DNA of 51,522 nucleotides from Chitinophagales bacterium (GTDB lineage Bacteria > Bacteroidota > Bacteroidia > Chitinophagales > Chitinophagaceae): NCBI GenBank assembly GCA_015654595.1, contig JAATGQ010000007.1:1-51522 (forward strand), read 5' to 3'. The notes below the pieces were generated by a model. The model was not told the origin of the DNA. It did no database searches and saw only the letters and a program-made list of their open reading frames with translations. Every line of letters starts with the position of its first letter. Within the stretch, counting starts at the first letter, position 1. Positions 7,703-15,680 of the stretch are shown piece after piece. A program made the translations under genes and the position numbers.

Positions 7703-10700
7703 ATGAGAGCACTGGTAAGTATTTTTGCTGCTTTATTGATCATCATCTCCCTGTACCAGCTTTCCTTCACCTGGTTCGTCAACAAACACGAATCAGCGAT
7801 GGAAGCCAAGGCTAAGACCCAGGTATCCAGGCTTTATCCCTCTGCCCAACAAAAATATCCCGGCGATAAAGAAGCTCAGGCCCTTTACCAGGATACCATA
7901 GACGGAGCTATCAACGCCCGTAAGAAGAAATTGTTGGACAGCACAAAAGATACCAAGATCACCTGGTGGGGAACAACTTATCAGAAGTCAAAAGAAAGCG
8001 AACTGCTGCTGGGTCTTGACCTGCAAGGCGGTATCAGCGTGACTCTCGATGTTGCGCTGGACGGCCTGATCAAGAACGTCTCCAACAACCCCCGCGACGC
8101 GAACCTCCTGAAAGCCATTCAGCTTGCCAGCCAGAAGAAGCTGACCAGCAGCAGCAACCTGATCGACCTGTTTGCTCAATCTTACAAGGAAATAAATCCC
8201 AGCGGAAAGCTTGCTCCCCTCTTCTCTAACAGCAATCGCAACAAAATAAAATACGATGCTTCCGACGAAACGGTCGTCAGCTACCTGCACGAGCAGGCCA
8301 GCGCGGCGATGAAGCAGACCTTCCAGGTTCTGCAGCATCGTATCGACCAGTTCGGCGTTGCGCAGCCCTCTATCAGCCTCGATGAAAATCGCGGTATCAT
8401 CTCTGTAGAGCTGGCCGGCGCCACGGATCCTGAGCGTGTACGGAAATACCTGCAATCCAGCGCCAACCTGCAGTTCTGGGAAGTTTACAACGTAGGGGAA
8501 CTCGTTACTCCCCTGCAAAATGCGGACAAGAACCTGCAGAATTACCTCAACGGCGTAAAGAGCATCGATACGACGACTACTGCAGACAGCAACGGCGTTG
8601 CCAGAGTTGACAGCAACAAAACATCCAAAAAGGATACCAGCAGCACCGCAGTCAACGCAAATCCGCTGTTCCGCGTCATGCAGCCGATCCAGCCGCAGCA
8701 GGACCCGAAGACGGGACAACCCCGCTACGCAGCAGCCATTGGCCGCAGCCTGCTGAAGGATACAGGCACCGTCAACGACTACCTGAGCAATCCGGTTGTC
8801 CGCAGCCAGTTCCCTAAGGATCTGAAGTTCCTCTGGGGCAAACAGGATGTAGACGATGAAGGCAAACCCTATCCCTTCCTCGAACTCTATGCGATCCGCA
8901 CTATCGCCGGTACCGATAAGGCCCGTATCGAAGGCGAATCCATCGAGAACGCCAGTCAGGACTTTGATCCGGTTACCAGCGAAGTCATCGTTGAAATGAG
9001 CATGAACAAACAAGGTACAAAGGCATGGGCCGATATGACAACCAAGAATACCGGCAAACCCATCGCCATCGTACTCGATGATATTGTCTACTCTGCCCCC
9101 TTCGTAAACGAACCCATCCCCGGCGGACAATCCCGCATTACGATGGGCAGAGGCAAGAACTCTTCTGAAAGCATCACCGAAGCGCAGGATCTGGCCAACA
9201 TCCTGAAGTCCGGTAAGCTGGACGCCCCCGCCAAGATCGTACAGGAGCAGGTCGTAGGGCCCACCCTTGGACGCGAAGCCGTGCACGGCGGTATGATGGC
9301 CTTCTTCATCTCCTTCCTCGTGATCTTCGCACTGATGCTGGTTTATTACAACACGGCTGGCTGGGTAGCTAACATTGCCCTGATCCTCAACCTGTTGTTT
9401 ACCATCGGCGTACTTAGCTCCCTGCACGCTACCCTGACGGCCCCCGGTATCGCCGGTCTGGTTCTGACGGTCGGTATGGCAGTGGATACCAACGTAATCA
9501 TCTTCGAACGTATCAAGGAAGAACTTACCCGCGGCAAAAGCTACCAGCTCGCCGTACAGGATGGCTACAAACGCTCTCTGGCTCCCGTACTGGATGCACA
9601 CGTCACTACCTTGCTGACAGCACTGATCCTGTTCTATTTTGGCCTTGGCCCCGTATTAGGCTTCGCCACCACACAGATCCTCGGTATCCTGCTGTCCCTG
9701 TTCTGCGGTATCCTGGTATCCCGCCTGGTAACCGATTTCTATACCAACAAGAACCGTCACTTCAATTACTTTACGCCTCTCTCCCGCCGCATCTTCAAAC
9801 ATGCCGCATTCAAATTCATCGAATACCGGAAAGTGGCCTACGGTATCTCAGTAGTCGTATTGCTGCTGGGTGTCGGATCTTTCTTCCATGGCTTTAAGGA
9901 AGGGGTTGAATTCCGTGGCGGGCGCAGCTTCGTGGTCAATTTCCACAAACCCGTTACAGACGTCGCCATCCGCCAGGAACTGGCAAAGACCGAGCCTGGA
10001 AGCTCTCTCGAGATCAAGACCTATGGCAGCAACGAACAACTGGAAATTACCACCGACTACCTGATCAACCAGTCAGGACAGGCGACAGATTCTACCGTTC
10101 TGAACAGCTTCTATGCCGGTCTGAAACCCCTCCTGCCAGAAGGTACCACCTACGGAGAGTTTGTCTCCAGCAAATACCTGCAGCAGTCCAAGAAGGTCGA
10201 ACCAACGATCTCTGACGACCTCAAGTTCGGCGCCATAAAGGCTACCATCTTTGCGCTGATCATCATCTTCCTGTATATATTTATCCGGTTCAGAGACTGG
10301 CGCTACTCGCTAGGTACGATCATCGCCTTGCTGCATGACGTATTCGTCACGCTGGCGGTGTTCTCCTTCCTGCATACACTCGTGCCTTTCCCGCTGGAAA
10401 TCGATCAGCACTTTATCGCAGCCGTTCTGACCGTTATCGGTTTCTCGATGAACGATACCGTGATCGTATTTGACCGTATCCGTGAGAACAGCCACCTGAT
10501 GAAGGGCGCCTCCAACGGAGAGATCATCAACAAATCGGTCAACGATACCCTCAGCCGTACCATCATGACCTCCCTCACCGTGTTCCTCACTATCCTGATC
10601 CTGTTCCTGGTCGGTGGTGAAGTAACCCGTGGATTCGCCTTCGCGATGCTGATCGGGGTTATCACCGGTACTTATTCTTCTATTTTCGTCGCTGCCCCCT

Positions 10701-10759
10701 TCCTGGTGGATTTTGCAAAAGGCAAATCCCTCAGCGATGATACCCCAGCAACAAAATAA
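7703..10759 (+). CDS. secDF: Protein translocase SecDF (fused SecD and SecF)
   Basis: A 1018-residue fusion. The SecD half has one N-terminal transmembrane helix, the motif LLLGLDLQGGISV near residue 105, a large periplasmic region, then a membrane block (about residues 525-675) with Asp595 in VGMAVDTNVIIFERI. The SecF half begins near residue 710 with GVEFRGGRSF, the SecF signature, and carries Asp918 in GFSMNDTVIVFDRIREN. Both Asp residues are at the positions implicated in proton-coupled protein release. SecDF pulls exported proteins out of SecYEG using the proton gradient. Single-chain SecDF is normal in Bacteroidota. The periplasmic part has a Ser/Thr/Asp-rich stretch (about residues 285-320) that is probably a flexible insert. 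Two strong terminators follow. Confidence 0.98.
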   Translation: MRALVSIFAALLIIISLYQLSFTWFVNKHESAMEAKAKTQVSRLYPSAQQKYPGDKEAQALYQDTIDGAINARKKKLLDSTKDTKITWWGTTYQKSKESELLLGLDLQGGISVTLDVALDGLIKNVSNNPRDANLLKAIQLASQKKLTSSSNLIDLFAQSYKEINPSGKLAPLFSNSNRNKIKYDASDETVVSYLHEQASAAMKQTFQVLQHRIDQFGVAQPSISLDENRGIISVELAGATDPERVRKYLQSSANLQFWEVYNVGELVTPLQNADKNLQNYLNGVKSIDTTTTADSNGVARVDSNKTSKKDTSSTAVNANPLFRVMQPIQPQQDPKTGQPRYAAAIGRSLLKDTGTVNDYLSNPVVRSQFPKDLKFLWGKQDVDDEGKPYPFLELYAIRTIAGTDKARIEGESIENASQDFDPVTSEVIVEMSMNKQGTKAWADMTTKNTGKPIAIVLDDIVYSAPFVNEPIPGGQSRITMGRGKNSSESITEAQDLANILKSGKLDAPAKIVQEQVVGPTLGREAVHGGMMAFFISFLVIFALMLVYYNTAGWVANIALILNLLFTIGVLSSLHATLTAPGIAGLVLTVGMAVDTNVIIFERIKEELTRGKSYQLAVQDGYKRSLAPVLDAHVTTLLTALILFYFGLGPVLGFATTQILGILLSLFCGILVSRLVTDFYTNKNRHFNYFTPLSRRIFKHAAFKFIEYRKVAYGISVVVLLLGVGSFFHGFKEGVEFRGGRSFVVNFHKPVTDVAIRQELAKTEPGSSLEIKTYGSNEQLEITTDYLINQSGQATDSTVLNSFYAGLKPLLPEGTTYGEFVSSKYLQQSKKVEPTISDDLKFGAIKATIFALIIIFLYIFIRFRDWRYSLGTIIALLHDVFVTLAVFSFLHTLVPFPLEIDQHFIAAVLTVIGFSMNDTVIVFDRIRENSHLMKGASNGEIINKSVNDTLSRTIMTSLTVFLTILILFLVGGEVTRGFAFAMLIGVITGTYSSIFVAAPFLVDFAKGKSLSDDTPATK

Positions 10760-10776
10760 AATCTTGGCTTCGGAAT

Positions 10777-10816
10777 AAAGAAAATGGGCCCATCATTCGA
10801 TGGGCCCATTTTCTTT
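10777..10816 (+). terminator. Terminator of secDF
   Basis: Perfect 18-bp stem, 10777-10794 and 10799-10816, core GAAAATGGGCCCATC, loop ATTC, 17 nt past the secDF stop. The descending arm contributes TTTTCTTT. Confidence 0.85.
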
Positions 10817-10820
10817 GCCC

Positions 10821-10858
10821 AAAAAATAAAGCCGCTCGTCAGAGCGGCTTTATTTTTT
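10821..10858. terminator. Second, bidirectional terminator (secDF / histidine-rich gene)
   Basis: Perfect 17-bp stem, 10821-10837 and 10842-10858, core AAAGCCGCTC, loop GTCA, flanked by A6 and T6. It ends 3 nt from the convergent histidine-rich gene's stop, so it serves both units; with the preceding hairpin it makes a tandem terminator. Confidence 0.85.
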
Positions 10859-10861
10859 GAT

Positions 10862-11017
10862 TTAGTGATGAACCGGATGGTGATGCACCGGTCTATGATG
10901 GACAGGGCGATGATGACGATGATGCACAGGTTTGCGACGGGCGGGATGATGAACCTGCGCCATGGAAGCAATCGAAATCGAAAGCAGTGCTACGGTAGCA
11001 AAAAGGAATTTCTTCAT
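10862..11017 (-). CDS. Small secreted histidine-rich protein
   Basis: A 51-residue product from the ATG at 11015-11017 (MKKFLFATVALLSISIASMAQ). An in-frame start 16 codons further up is less likely because MKK plus a hydrophobic core makes a proper signal peptide, with cleavage probable after AQ. The mature peptide of about 30 residues is nearly all His, Pro, Val and Arg, built on the unit PVHHRPVHH, with paired histidines throughout. Such a chain would bind transition metals (Ni, Zn, Cu) in the periplasm or outside, but a biological role is unproven. A -7 box lies 47 nt upstream and an 18-nt palindrome lies in the leader. The neighbouring small gene also encodes a secreted low-complexity protein. 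Confidence 0.7.
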   Translation of the reverse strand: MKKFLFATVALLSISIASMAQVHHPARRKPVHHRHHRPVHHRPVHHHPVHH

Positions 11018-11038
11018 GATAAAGATGATTTTAAGAAT

Positions 11039-11056
11039 GGGGAACAAATGTTCCCC
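11039..11056. promoter_or_regulatory. 18-nt palindrome in the leader of the histidine-rich gene
   Basis: GGGGAACAAATGTTCCCC consists of 8-bp arms around two bases. It lies between the -7 box (11065-11072) and the start codon (11017), just downstream of the expected transcript start. It could be a repressor operator or a 5' hairpin; the sequence does not decide. Confidence 0.45.
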
Positions 11057-11064
11057 TTCATGCA

Positions 11065-11072
11065 CAAATGTA
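11065..11072 (-). promoter_or_regulatory. -7 box for the histidine-rich gene
   Basis: TACATTTG on the minus strand, an exact TAnnTTTG, positioned between the two small minus-strand genes so the histidine-rich gene can be expressed on its own. Confidence 0.5.
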
Positions 11073-11091
11073 ATGCCTAAACTAACAAAAA

Positions 11092-11415
11092 TTAATTTGC
11101 TTTCTTTGGAGCAGGAGCTGGCTTCTTAGCAGCCTCCTTATTCGCCTTGTAGCGCATATCCGGGGTGCCATCCTTCTTGGTTGGACCGGCAGGCTTAGCG
11201 GCCTCCTTATTGGCCTTGTAACGCATATCCGGGGTGCCGTCCTTCTTAGTTGGACCAACGGCTGGCTTCGTATCTGCCTTTGAAGCAGGAGCAGCCTTAG
11301 GGGCCGTCGTCGCCTTGGGCGTAGCCTTTGGCTTTGGAGCCTGCTGCGGCGTCTGCGCAAAGGTCATTCCTGTGACTACAAGCAACAAATTGAAAATCAA
11401 AGCAATCTTTTTCAT
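11092..11415 (-). CDS. Small secreted Lys/Ala/Pro-rich protein with duplicated TPDMRYKANK peptide
   Basis: A 107-residue product. The signal peptide MKKIALIFNLLLVVTGMTFAQ is followed by a Pro/Lys/Ala/Thr-rich stretch (about residues 22-52), then two copies of a 21-residue unit whose core is KKDGTPDMRYKANKEAAK, and a PAPAPKK tail. The two unit copies (11125-11187 and 11194-11256) differ at five nucleotides, all synonymous, so the peptide itself appears conserved by selection. I know of no defined function for this motif. The very basic, unstructured mature chain suggests an extracellular or envelope-associated role. An overlapping frame in the same region is arginine-rich and without a signal peptide, hence rejected. 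Confidence 0.72.
   Translation of the reverse strand: MKKIALIFNLLLVVTGMTFAQTPQQAPKPKATPKATTAPKAAPASKADTKPAVGPTKKDGTPDMRYKANKEAAKPAGPTKKDGTPDMRYKANKEAAKKPAPAPKKAN
11125..11256 (-). repeat. Two 63-nt direct repeats coding for the TPDMRYKANK peptide
   Basis: Units 11125-11187 and 11194-11256, separated by 6 nt that encode Pro-Ala. They differ at five positions, each a third-codon-position change, and translate to the same 21 residues. Confidence 0.9.
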
Positions 11416-11608
11416 GATCCGGGAGTTTTCAGTTGTAAAAAATGAGAAAATATGTAGTGAATCTAAGAAGATACCGTCGGTAAACGAAAAAAAATATTGG
11501 TTATTGCTATAAACACAGGAACTTGTATATTAGAAAGATCACGGATATTTGAAAAGTGTTTAACTAGTACTTAACCAACATTCCTGATGGAATAAGCCAA
11601 AGCATAAG

Positions 11609-11616
11609 CAACTTTG
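11609..11616 (+). promoter_or_regulatory. Possible -7 box abutting the histidine kinase start
   Basis: CAACTTTG has one mismatch to TAnnTTTG and ends 5 nt before the ATG at 11622, which would give a transcript starting at or next to the start codon. The rest of the 206-nt gap (11416-11621) shows nothing else I can name. Confidence 0.35.
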
Positions 11617-11621
11617 CACCC

Positions 11622-12893
11622 ATGCGTTCATCTACCTTAAAATGGATTGTATTGTCCGCCACCCTGTTGGCGGCCATCGTAGTAACAGTCCAGCTTTACT
11701 GGTTAAAAAAAGTATACTCCTTTGAACAACGGCAGTTCAACCAGAACGTGGTCAAAAGTATACGGGGTTTGTTCGAAGACCTGGAGATGAATGACGCCCC
11801 CGGCACTCAGTTACAACAGCTTATCAACAATCCTGATAATAACTACTTCCTTTTCAAAGCGGATACGATCCCTTCCAAGGATTCGCTTACCTATTACCTG
11901 CAAGACGAATTTTCCGACTTTGAAGTACTTACCGACTGCAAACTCGGTGCCTACAGCGCCTCGGAAAAGAAATACGTCTACGAGGAATTTGTCCAGGCGC
12001 CAGCCTCCCGCTATGCTGGTATAAAACCCGTCAACCAGGAATTGCCCGTCTTTACAAAAGACTTTGATCATATCCTGCTCTACTTCCCCCACCGCCACGA
12101 ATACATCCTGGAACAAATGGACTTCTGGATCGTCAGCACGGTCATCCTCTTTATCGCGCTGATCGGCCTGGCAGCCAGCCTCTTTTATTTCTACCGGCAG
12201 AAATTCCTGGCGGAAATACAAAAAGATTTTGTCAATAACTTCACCCACGAGTTCAAGACTCCGCTGGCGGTCATGAAGATCGCGGCGGACGTATTGTCAC
12301 AGGATACCATCCTGCGGCAGCCCGATCGTCTCGAACGATACGCCACCATCATCCAAAACCAAACCCAACACCTGCAGGACCAGGTCGAAAGACTGCTGCG
12401 CATGGCCTCGGTCGAAAATAAAGACCTCCCGATCCAGAAAGAACCCATCGACGCCAACCAGCTCGTAGAACAAGCCCTCGGCAAAGTACAGCCGATCATA
12501 GAACAGAAAAGAGCAAAGGTCGAAGTCAAGCTCGACCAGGGGAAAGGCGTCCTGCACGCCGATAAGGCGCACCTGGAGCTGGCCGTCGTCAACCTGCTGG
12601 AGAATGCCCTCAAATACTCGGAGGAACCCCATATCGTCGTCGAAACCGGCGAGACAGAAGACGACTTCTTCATTTCGGTCAAAGACAACGGGGTCGGCAT
12701 AGAAAAACAATACCTGAAAAACATCTTTAAGAAATTCTACCGGGTGCCCACCGGAGACATTCATAACGTAAAAGGATTTGGTCTGGGTCTGAACTTCGTC
12801 AAACGAATCATCGACGCCCATAAAGGGAAAATAAAGGTCAACAGCCTTCCCGGGATCGGCACAGAATTCAGACTATTTATTCCCCTCAACTAA
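11622..12893 (+). CDS. Sensor histidine kinase (RprX-like two-component sensor)
   Basis: A 423-residue membrane kinase. Transmembrane helices are at about residues 8-27 and 168-191, with a periplasmic sensor domain of about 140 residues between them that I do not recognise. The HisKA phosphoacceptor is His209 in NNFTHEFKTPLAVM. The ATPase domain shows the N box (NLLENALKYS, about 317-326), G1 box (KDNGVGI), F box (IFKKFYRV) and G2 box (KGFGLGLNFVK). No HAMP domain is evident. It overlaps no neighbour and precedes its response regulator by 2 nt, so the two are translated from one message. The overall build is that of the Bacteroides RprX/RprY pair. The signal is unknown. Confidence 0.93.
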   Translation: MRSSTLKWIVLSATLLAAIVVTVQLYWLKKVYSFEQRQFNQNVVKSIRGLFEDLEMNDAPGTQLQQLINNPDNNYFLFKADTIPSKDSLTYYLQDEFSDFEVLTDCKLGAYSASEKKYVYEEFVQAPASRYAGIKPVNQELPVFTKDFDHILLYFPHRHEYILEQMDFWIVSTVILFIALIGLAASLFYFYRQKFLAEIQKDFVNNFTHEFKTPLAVMKIAADVLSQDTILRQPDRLERYATIIQNQTQHLQDQVERLLRMASVENKDLPIQKEPIDANQLVEQALGKVQPIIEQKRAKVEVKLDQGKGVLHADKAHLELAVVNLLENALKYSEEPHIVVETGETEDDFFISVKDNGVGIEKQYLKNIFKKFYRVPTGDIHNVKGFGLGLNFVKRIIDAHKGKIKVNSLPGIGTEFRLFIPLN

Positions 12894-12895
12894 AA

Positions 12896-13606
12896 ATGGC
12901 TATGCAACAAGCATCAAAAGTAAAAGTGCTATTGGCTGAAGATGATCTTTCCCTTGGCTATGTCATCAAGGATAACCTGATGGATGCGGGATATGATGTT
13001 GTACTCTGTCCAGACGGCCAGACGGCCATAGACAAATTCGACAAGAACGAATTCGGGATCTGCCTCCTTGACGTGATGATGCCCAACAAGGACGGGTTTG
13101 CAGTTGCCCGAAAGATCAGACAACAAAGCGATATGGTCCCTATCCTGTTCCTGACGGCAAAATCAATGGAAGAAGACAAGCTGAAAGGGTTCCAGTCCGG
13201 GGCAGACGACTACATTACCAAGCCGTTCAGCATGCAGGAACTGCTGATGCGGATGGAAGTCTTCCTCAGAAGAACAAGGAAAATGCACTCGGAAAGGTCC
13301 CTGACCTTTACGATCGGCAAACTGAACTTCTCCTATACGGATCTGAAGCTGAACATCGACCAGGATGTCTTTAACCTCACCCAGAAGGAAGCCGATCTGC
13401 TCAAGTTTCTTTGCGAACACTCCAATCGCATCCTGAAAAGAGAAGAGGTTCTCCTGAACGTATGGGGTAAAGACGACTACTTCCTGGGAAGAAGCATGGA
13501 CGTATTCATCACCAAACTCAGAAAATATTTCAAAGCCGACCCCCAGGTCAATCTTGAAACCATTCATGGCGTAGGATTCCGTTTCAATGTGCCTCAACAG
13601 GCATAA
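12896..13606 (+). CDS. Response regulator, OmpR/PhoB type (RprY-like)
   Basis: A 236-residue protein with an N-terminal receiver domain: acidic pocket Glu15/Asp16/Asp17, phospho-acceptor Asp59 in CLLDVMMPNKDG, Thr87 in LFLTAKS and Lys109 in YITKPFS. A winged-helix DNA-binding domain follows (about residues 138-233, with LTQKEADLLKFLCEH and RSMDVFITKLRKYF ... GVGFRF). It is the partner of the kinase 2 nt upstream. Targets are unknown. The next genes downstream on this strand encode an efflux system, so regulation of that locus is conceivable but not shown. Confidence 0.95.
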   Translation: MAMQQASKVKVLLAEDDLSLGYVIKDNLMDAGYDVVLCPDGQTAIDKFDKNEFGICLLDVMMPNKDGFAVARKIRQQSDMVPILFLTAKSMEEDKLKGFQSGADDYITKPFSMQELLMRMEVFLRRTRKMHSERSLTFTIGKLNFSYTDLKLNIDQDVFNLTQKEADLLKFLCEHSNRILKREEVLLNVWGKDDYFLGRSMDVFITKLRKYFKADPQVNLETIHGVGFRFNVPQQA

Positions 13607-13660
13607 GGATATCCTATACATCGGTAAAATAACACCGTATTAATAATTTATTTAAGAATA

Positions 13661-13685
13661 AAAAACGCTTACCGGCGTTATTTTA
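13661..13685 (+). terminator. Weak hairpin terminator after the response regulator gene
   Basis: AACGC (13664-13668) / GCGTT (13675-13679) with a 6-nt loop, preceded by an A tract and followed by ATTTT. The stem is short, so read-through is likely. A near -7 box (TAGCTTTA, 13688-13695) follows for the next gene. Confidence 0.4.
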
Positions 13686-13706
13686 AATAGCTTTACCGCT
13701 ATAAGA

Positions 13707-14099
13707 ATGTCAAAACAAGGAATTTATATAGGCCGACAACTCCTGCTCGCACTCATCGCGCTGCAAATACTCAACCTGAGTGTGGGCAGCCAGACCGTCG
13801 ATGCGGCCTATGACTATTCCTATACCTACAATAAAAATTACGACCCGACAGAGTCTGCTGTAGAATGGATTGTGGAGCTGAAATGCGGACAACAACCCGC
13901 CTTCAGCTATAATACGCACCAGGATACCGGAAAAAGCCCGATCAAATCCTTGCACTGGAAAACAGATCTTCAGTCCCCGCTGTCCACTCCTGTCCTGCCC
14001 GGGATAACCCGCAGCCAGCGGTCGGAACTACCCGTCCTGCGCATTTCCTCCCCTGCCGCAGAGACCTTCTCCCCTCCCCCCGAAAGCAATCAGGCCTGA
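13707..14099 (+). CDS. Hypothetical small membrane-anchored or secreted protein at the head of the efflux locus
   Basis: A 130-residue product with an N-terminal hydrophobic segment (about residues 10-27). This is followed by a Tyr/Asp-rich stretch (AAYDYSYTYNKNYDPTESA), the segment VEWIVELKCGQQPAF and a Pro/Ser-rich C-terminus. I do not recognise a family. A TAGCTTTA sequence 11 nt upstream resembles a -7 box. It lies 259 nt before the tolC-like gene on the same strand; efflux loci of this phylum often begin with a small uncharacterised envelope protein, so a link is plausible but only by position. The gap 14100-14328 after it contains no further gene I can support. Confidence 0.55.
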   Translation: MSKQGIYIGRQLLLALIALQILNLSVGSQTVDAAYDYSYTYNKNYDPTESAVEWIVELKCGQQPAFSYNTHQDTGKSPIKSLHWKTDLQSPLSTPVLPGITRSQRSELPVLRISSPAAETFSPPPESNQA

Positions 14100-14323
14100 C
14101 CGCTTAAAGCCTTATACAAAGACCAATACCCTGGTCAGCATAACGGCGAAGCCAGGTCTCTCAGGCCCAGTCCTTGCAACCCACACGATCATTACTGCCA
14201 TATGCTATCCCTGCCGGATACCCCGGATAGGCCTAACATATAGACAGATAGTATTATATCTAGTATTTGCCTGAAAAAGGCGTTTCTTATCCGGGTTAAC
14301 CCCTGATTAACATTAAAATAAAA

Positions 14324-14331
14324 TAGTTTTG
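14324..14331 (+). promoter_or_regulatory. -7 box for the efflux operon
   Basis: TAGTTTTG, an exact TAnnTTTG, ends 27 nt before the ATG of the TolC-family gene. It is the best promoter candidate for the tolC-cusB-cusA unit. Confidence 0.55.
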
Positions 14332-14358
14332 CACACTAAAAACCAATTCGCTAGACCT

Positions 14359-15630
14359 ATGCAAAGAAATTGGATGGTATTGTTGCTGGTTACCTTTTTC
14401 AGTCTGTCGCTTCGTGCCCAGCCGCATGTAGATACACTACGCATGGCATTGCCTGAGGCTGAAAAAATGTTCCTTGACAGCAATCTTCAACTCCTGGCGC
14501 AACGATACAATATCGACGCCAATAAAGCCCTGGTAATGCAGGCCCGGTTATGGCCCAATCCGAACTTCAGCGTTGGCCACACGCTCTACTCCGGCGCCCT
14601 TCACAAATGGCTTCCGACAGGAGCCAATGACGAAACGACCTTTGGCCTGTCTCAAACTATTCTGCTTGCCGGCAAACGCAACAAGCAGATCCAGATTGCC
14701 GCAGCCAATGTCAAGCTGACCGAATACCAGTTCTTCGACCTGCTCCGGACACTGAAATACACCCTTCGGACAGACTTCTATCATATCTATTATCTGAAGG
14801 AATCTTCCCGTGTCTACGCCGCAGAGATAAAAGCCCTGCAGCAGGTGAGCGAGGCCTTTAGCCAACAGGAAGGAAAAGGGTATATCTCTGAAAAAGAAGT
14901 CATCCGTATCAAAGCGCAGCTCTATAGCTTTCAAAGTGAATACAGCGACCTGATCAACCAGATCAACGACGTCGAGAGCGAGCTTCGCCTGATCGTACGT
15001 GTAAGACCCAGCTTCTTCATCGACCCGGTGATCGACTCGGCCGCTCTCAGTAAGCTCGATCCCAATGCATATCCGCTGACGACGCTGATCGATTCGGCGT
15101 ATAAGAACAGGACCGATCTTCAGATCGCCCAGACGAATACAAAGATCAACGACCTGCAATACCGTTATCAGAAATCTCTTGCCGTACCGGATCTCAGCCT
15201 CTCGCTGGGCTATGACGAAGCGGGCAGCTTCCTGACAGGTTACTATGGCGTCGGCGCATCCATCGACCTGCCGGTGTTCAACCGCAACCAGGGCAATATC
15301 AAATCAGCCAAACTGATGACGGCAAGTACAGAAGCAACACAGCGCAGCGTCCAGTCCACAGTCGAAGAAAACGTCTCAACCGCCCTGCAAAAGGCGTATG
15401 CCCAGCAGCGCCTGTCCCAGACGGTCGACCCAAAGTTCTTCAACGACTTCAGTCGTCTGACACAGGAAGTGCTCAACAATTACCAGAAACGCAATATCAG
15501 CATTCTGGACTTCCTTGATTTCTACGACTCTTATAAACAGAACACCCTGCAGCTGAACTCTGTGCAATTCAATCGCATCAGCGCTTTTGAAGATATCAAC
15601 TACTATACAGGGACCAATTTTTTTAACTAG
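14359..15630 (+). CDS. TolC-family outer-membrane efflux protein (CusC/CzcC type)
   Basis: A 423-residue protein from ATG 14359 (MQRNWMVLLLVTFFSLSLRAQ, a clear signal peptide). A TTG ten codons upstream is rejected because it lies inside the -7 box. The protein has the duplicated helical-hairpin build of TolC: long helices with heptad-like Gln/Ala/Leu patterns (for example KALVMQARLWPNPNFSVG near residue 60 and LQIAQTNTKINDLQYRYQKS near 260) and two strand segments per repeat. It forms the outer-membrane exit duct of a tripartite pump. It is followed at 50 nt by the adaptor gene and then by the RND pump gene, in the usual C-B-A order. Confidence 0.93.
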   Translation: MQRNWMVLLLVTFFSLSLRAQPHVDTLRMALPEAEKMFLDSNLQLLAQRYNIDANKALVMQARLWPNPNFSVGHTLYSGALHKWLPTGANDETTFGLSQTILLAGKRNKQIQIAAANVKLTEYQFFDLLRTLKYTLRTDFYHIYYLKESSRVYAAEIKALQQVSEAFSQQEGKGYISEKEVIRIKAQLYSFQSEYSDLINQINDVESELRLIVRVRPSFFIDPVIDSAALSKLDPNAYPLTTLIDSAYKNRTDLQIAQTNTKINDLQYRYQKSLAVPDLSLSLGYDEAGSFLTGYYGVGASIDLPVFNRNQGNIKSAKLMTASTEATQRSVQSTVEENVSTALQKAYAQQRLSQTVDPKFFNDFSRLTQEVLNNYQKRNISILDFLDFYDSYKQNTLQLNSVQFNRISAFEDINYYTGTNFFN

Positions 15631-15680
15631 TAACCAAGCGCCTGCTTAACTCAAACACTACAACGATCAATCGTATTTAT

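Noticed and set aside
7988-9601. A 537-codon minus-strand frame opposite secDF, and similar long antisense frames opposite both RND pumps, pyk and the GH20-GH29 gene
   Set aside because: All mirror well-identified genes, show no domain, signal peptide or promoter, and are explained by GC-rich codon use on the other strand.
7633-11545. The 11-mer AAGATCACGGA upstream of both secDF (7633-7643) and the histidine kinase gene (11535-11545)
   Set aside because: Two copies of an 11-mer without symmetry and at different distances from the starts (70 and 87 nt) are too weak to call a regulatory motif.
14329-14358. TTG start giving ten more residues at the N-terminus of the TolC-family protein
   Set aside because: The codon lies within the -7 box TAGTTTTG, so it would not be transcribed as a start; ATG 14359 gives a proper signal peptide.
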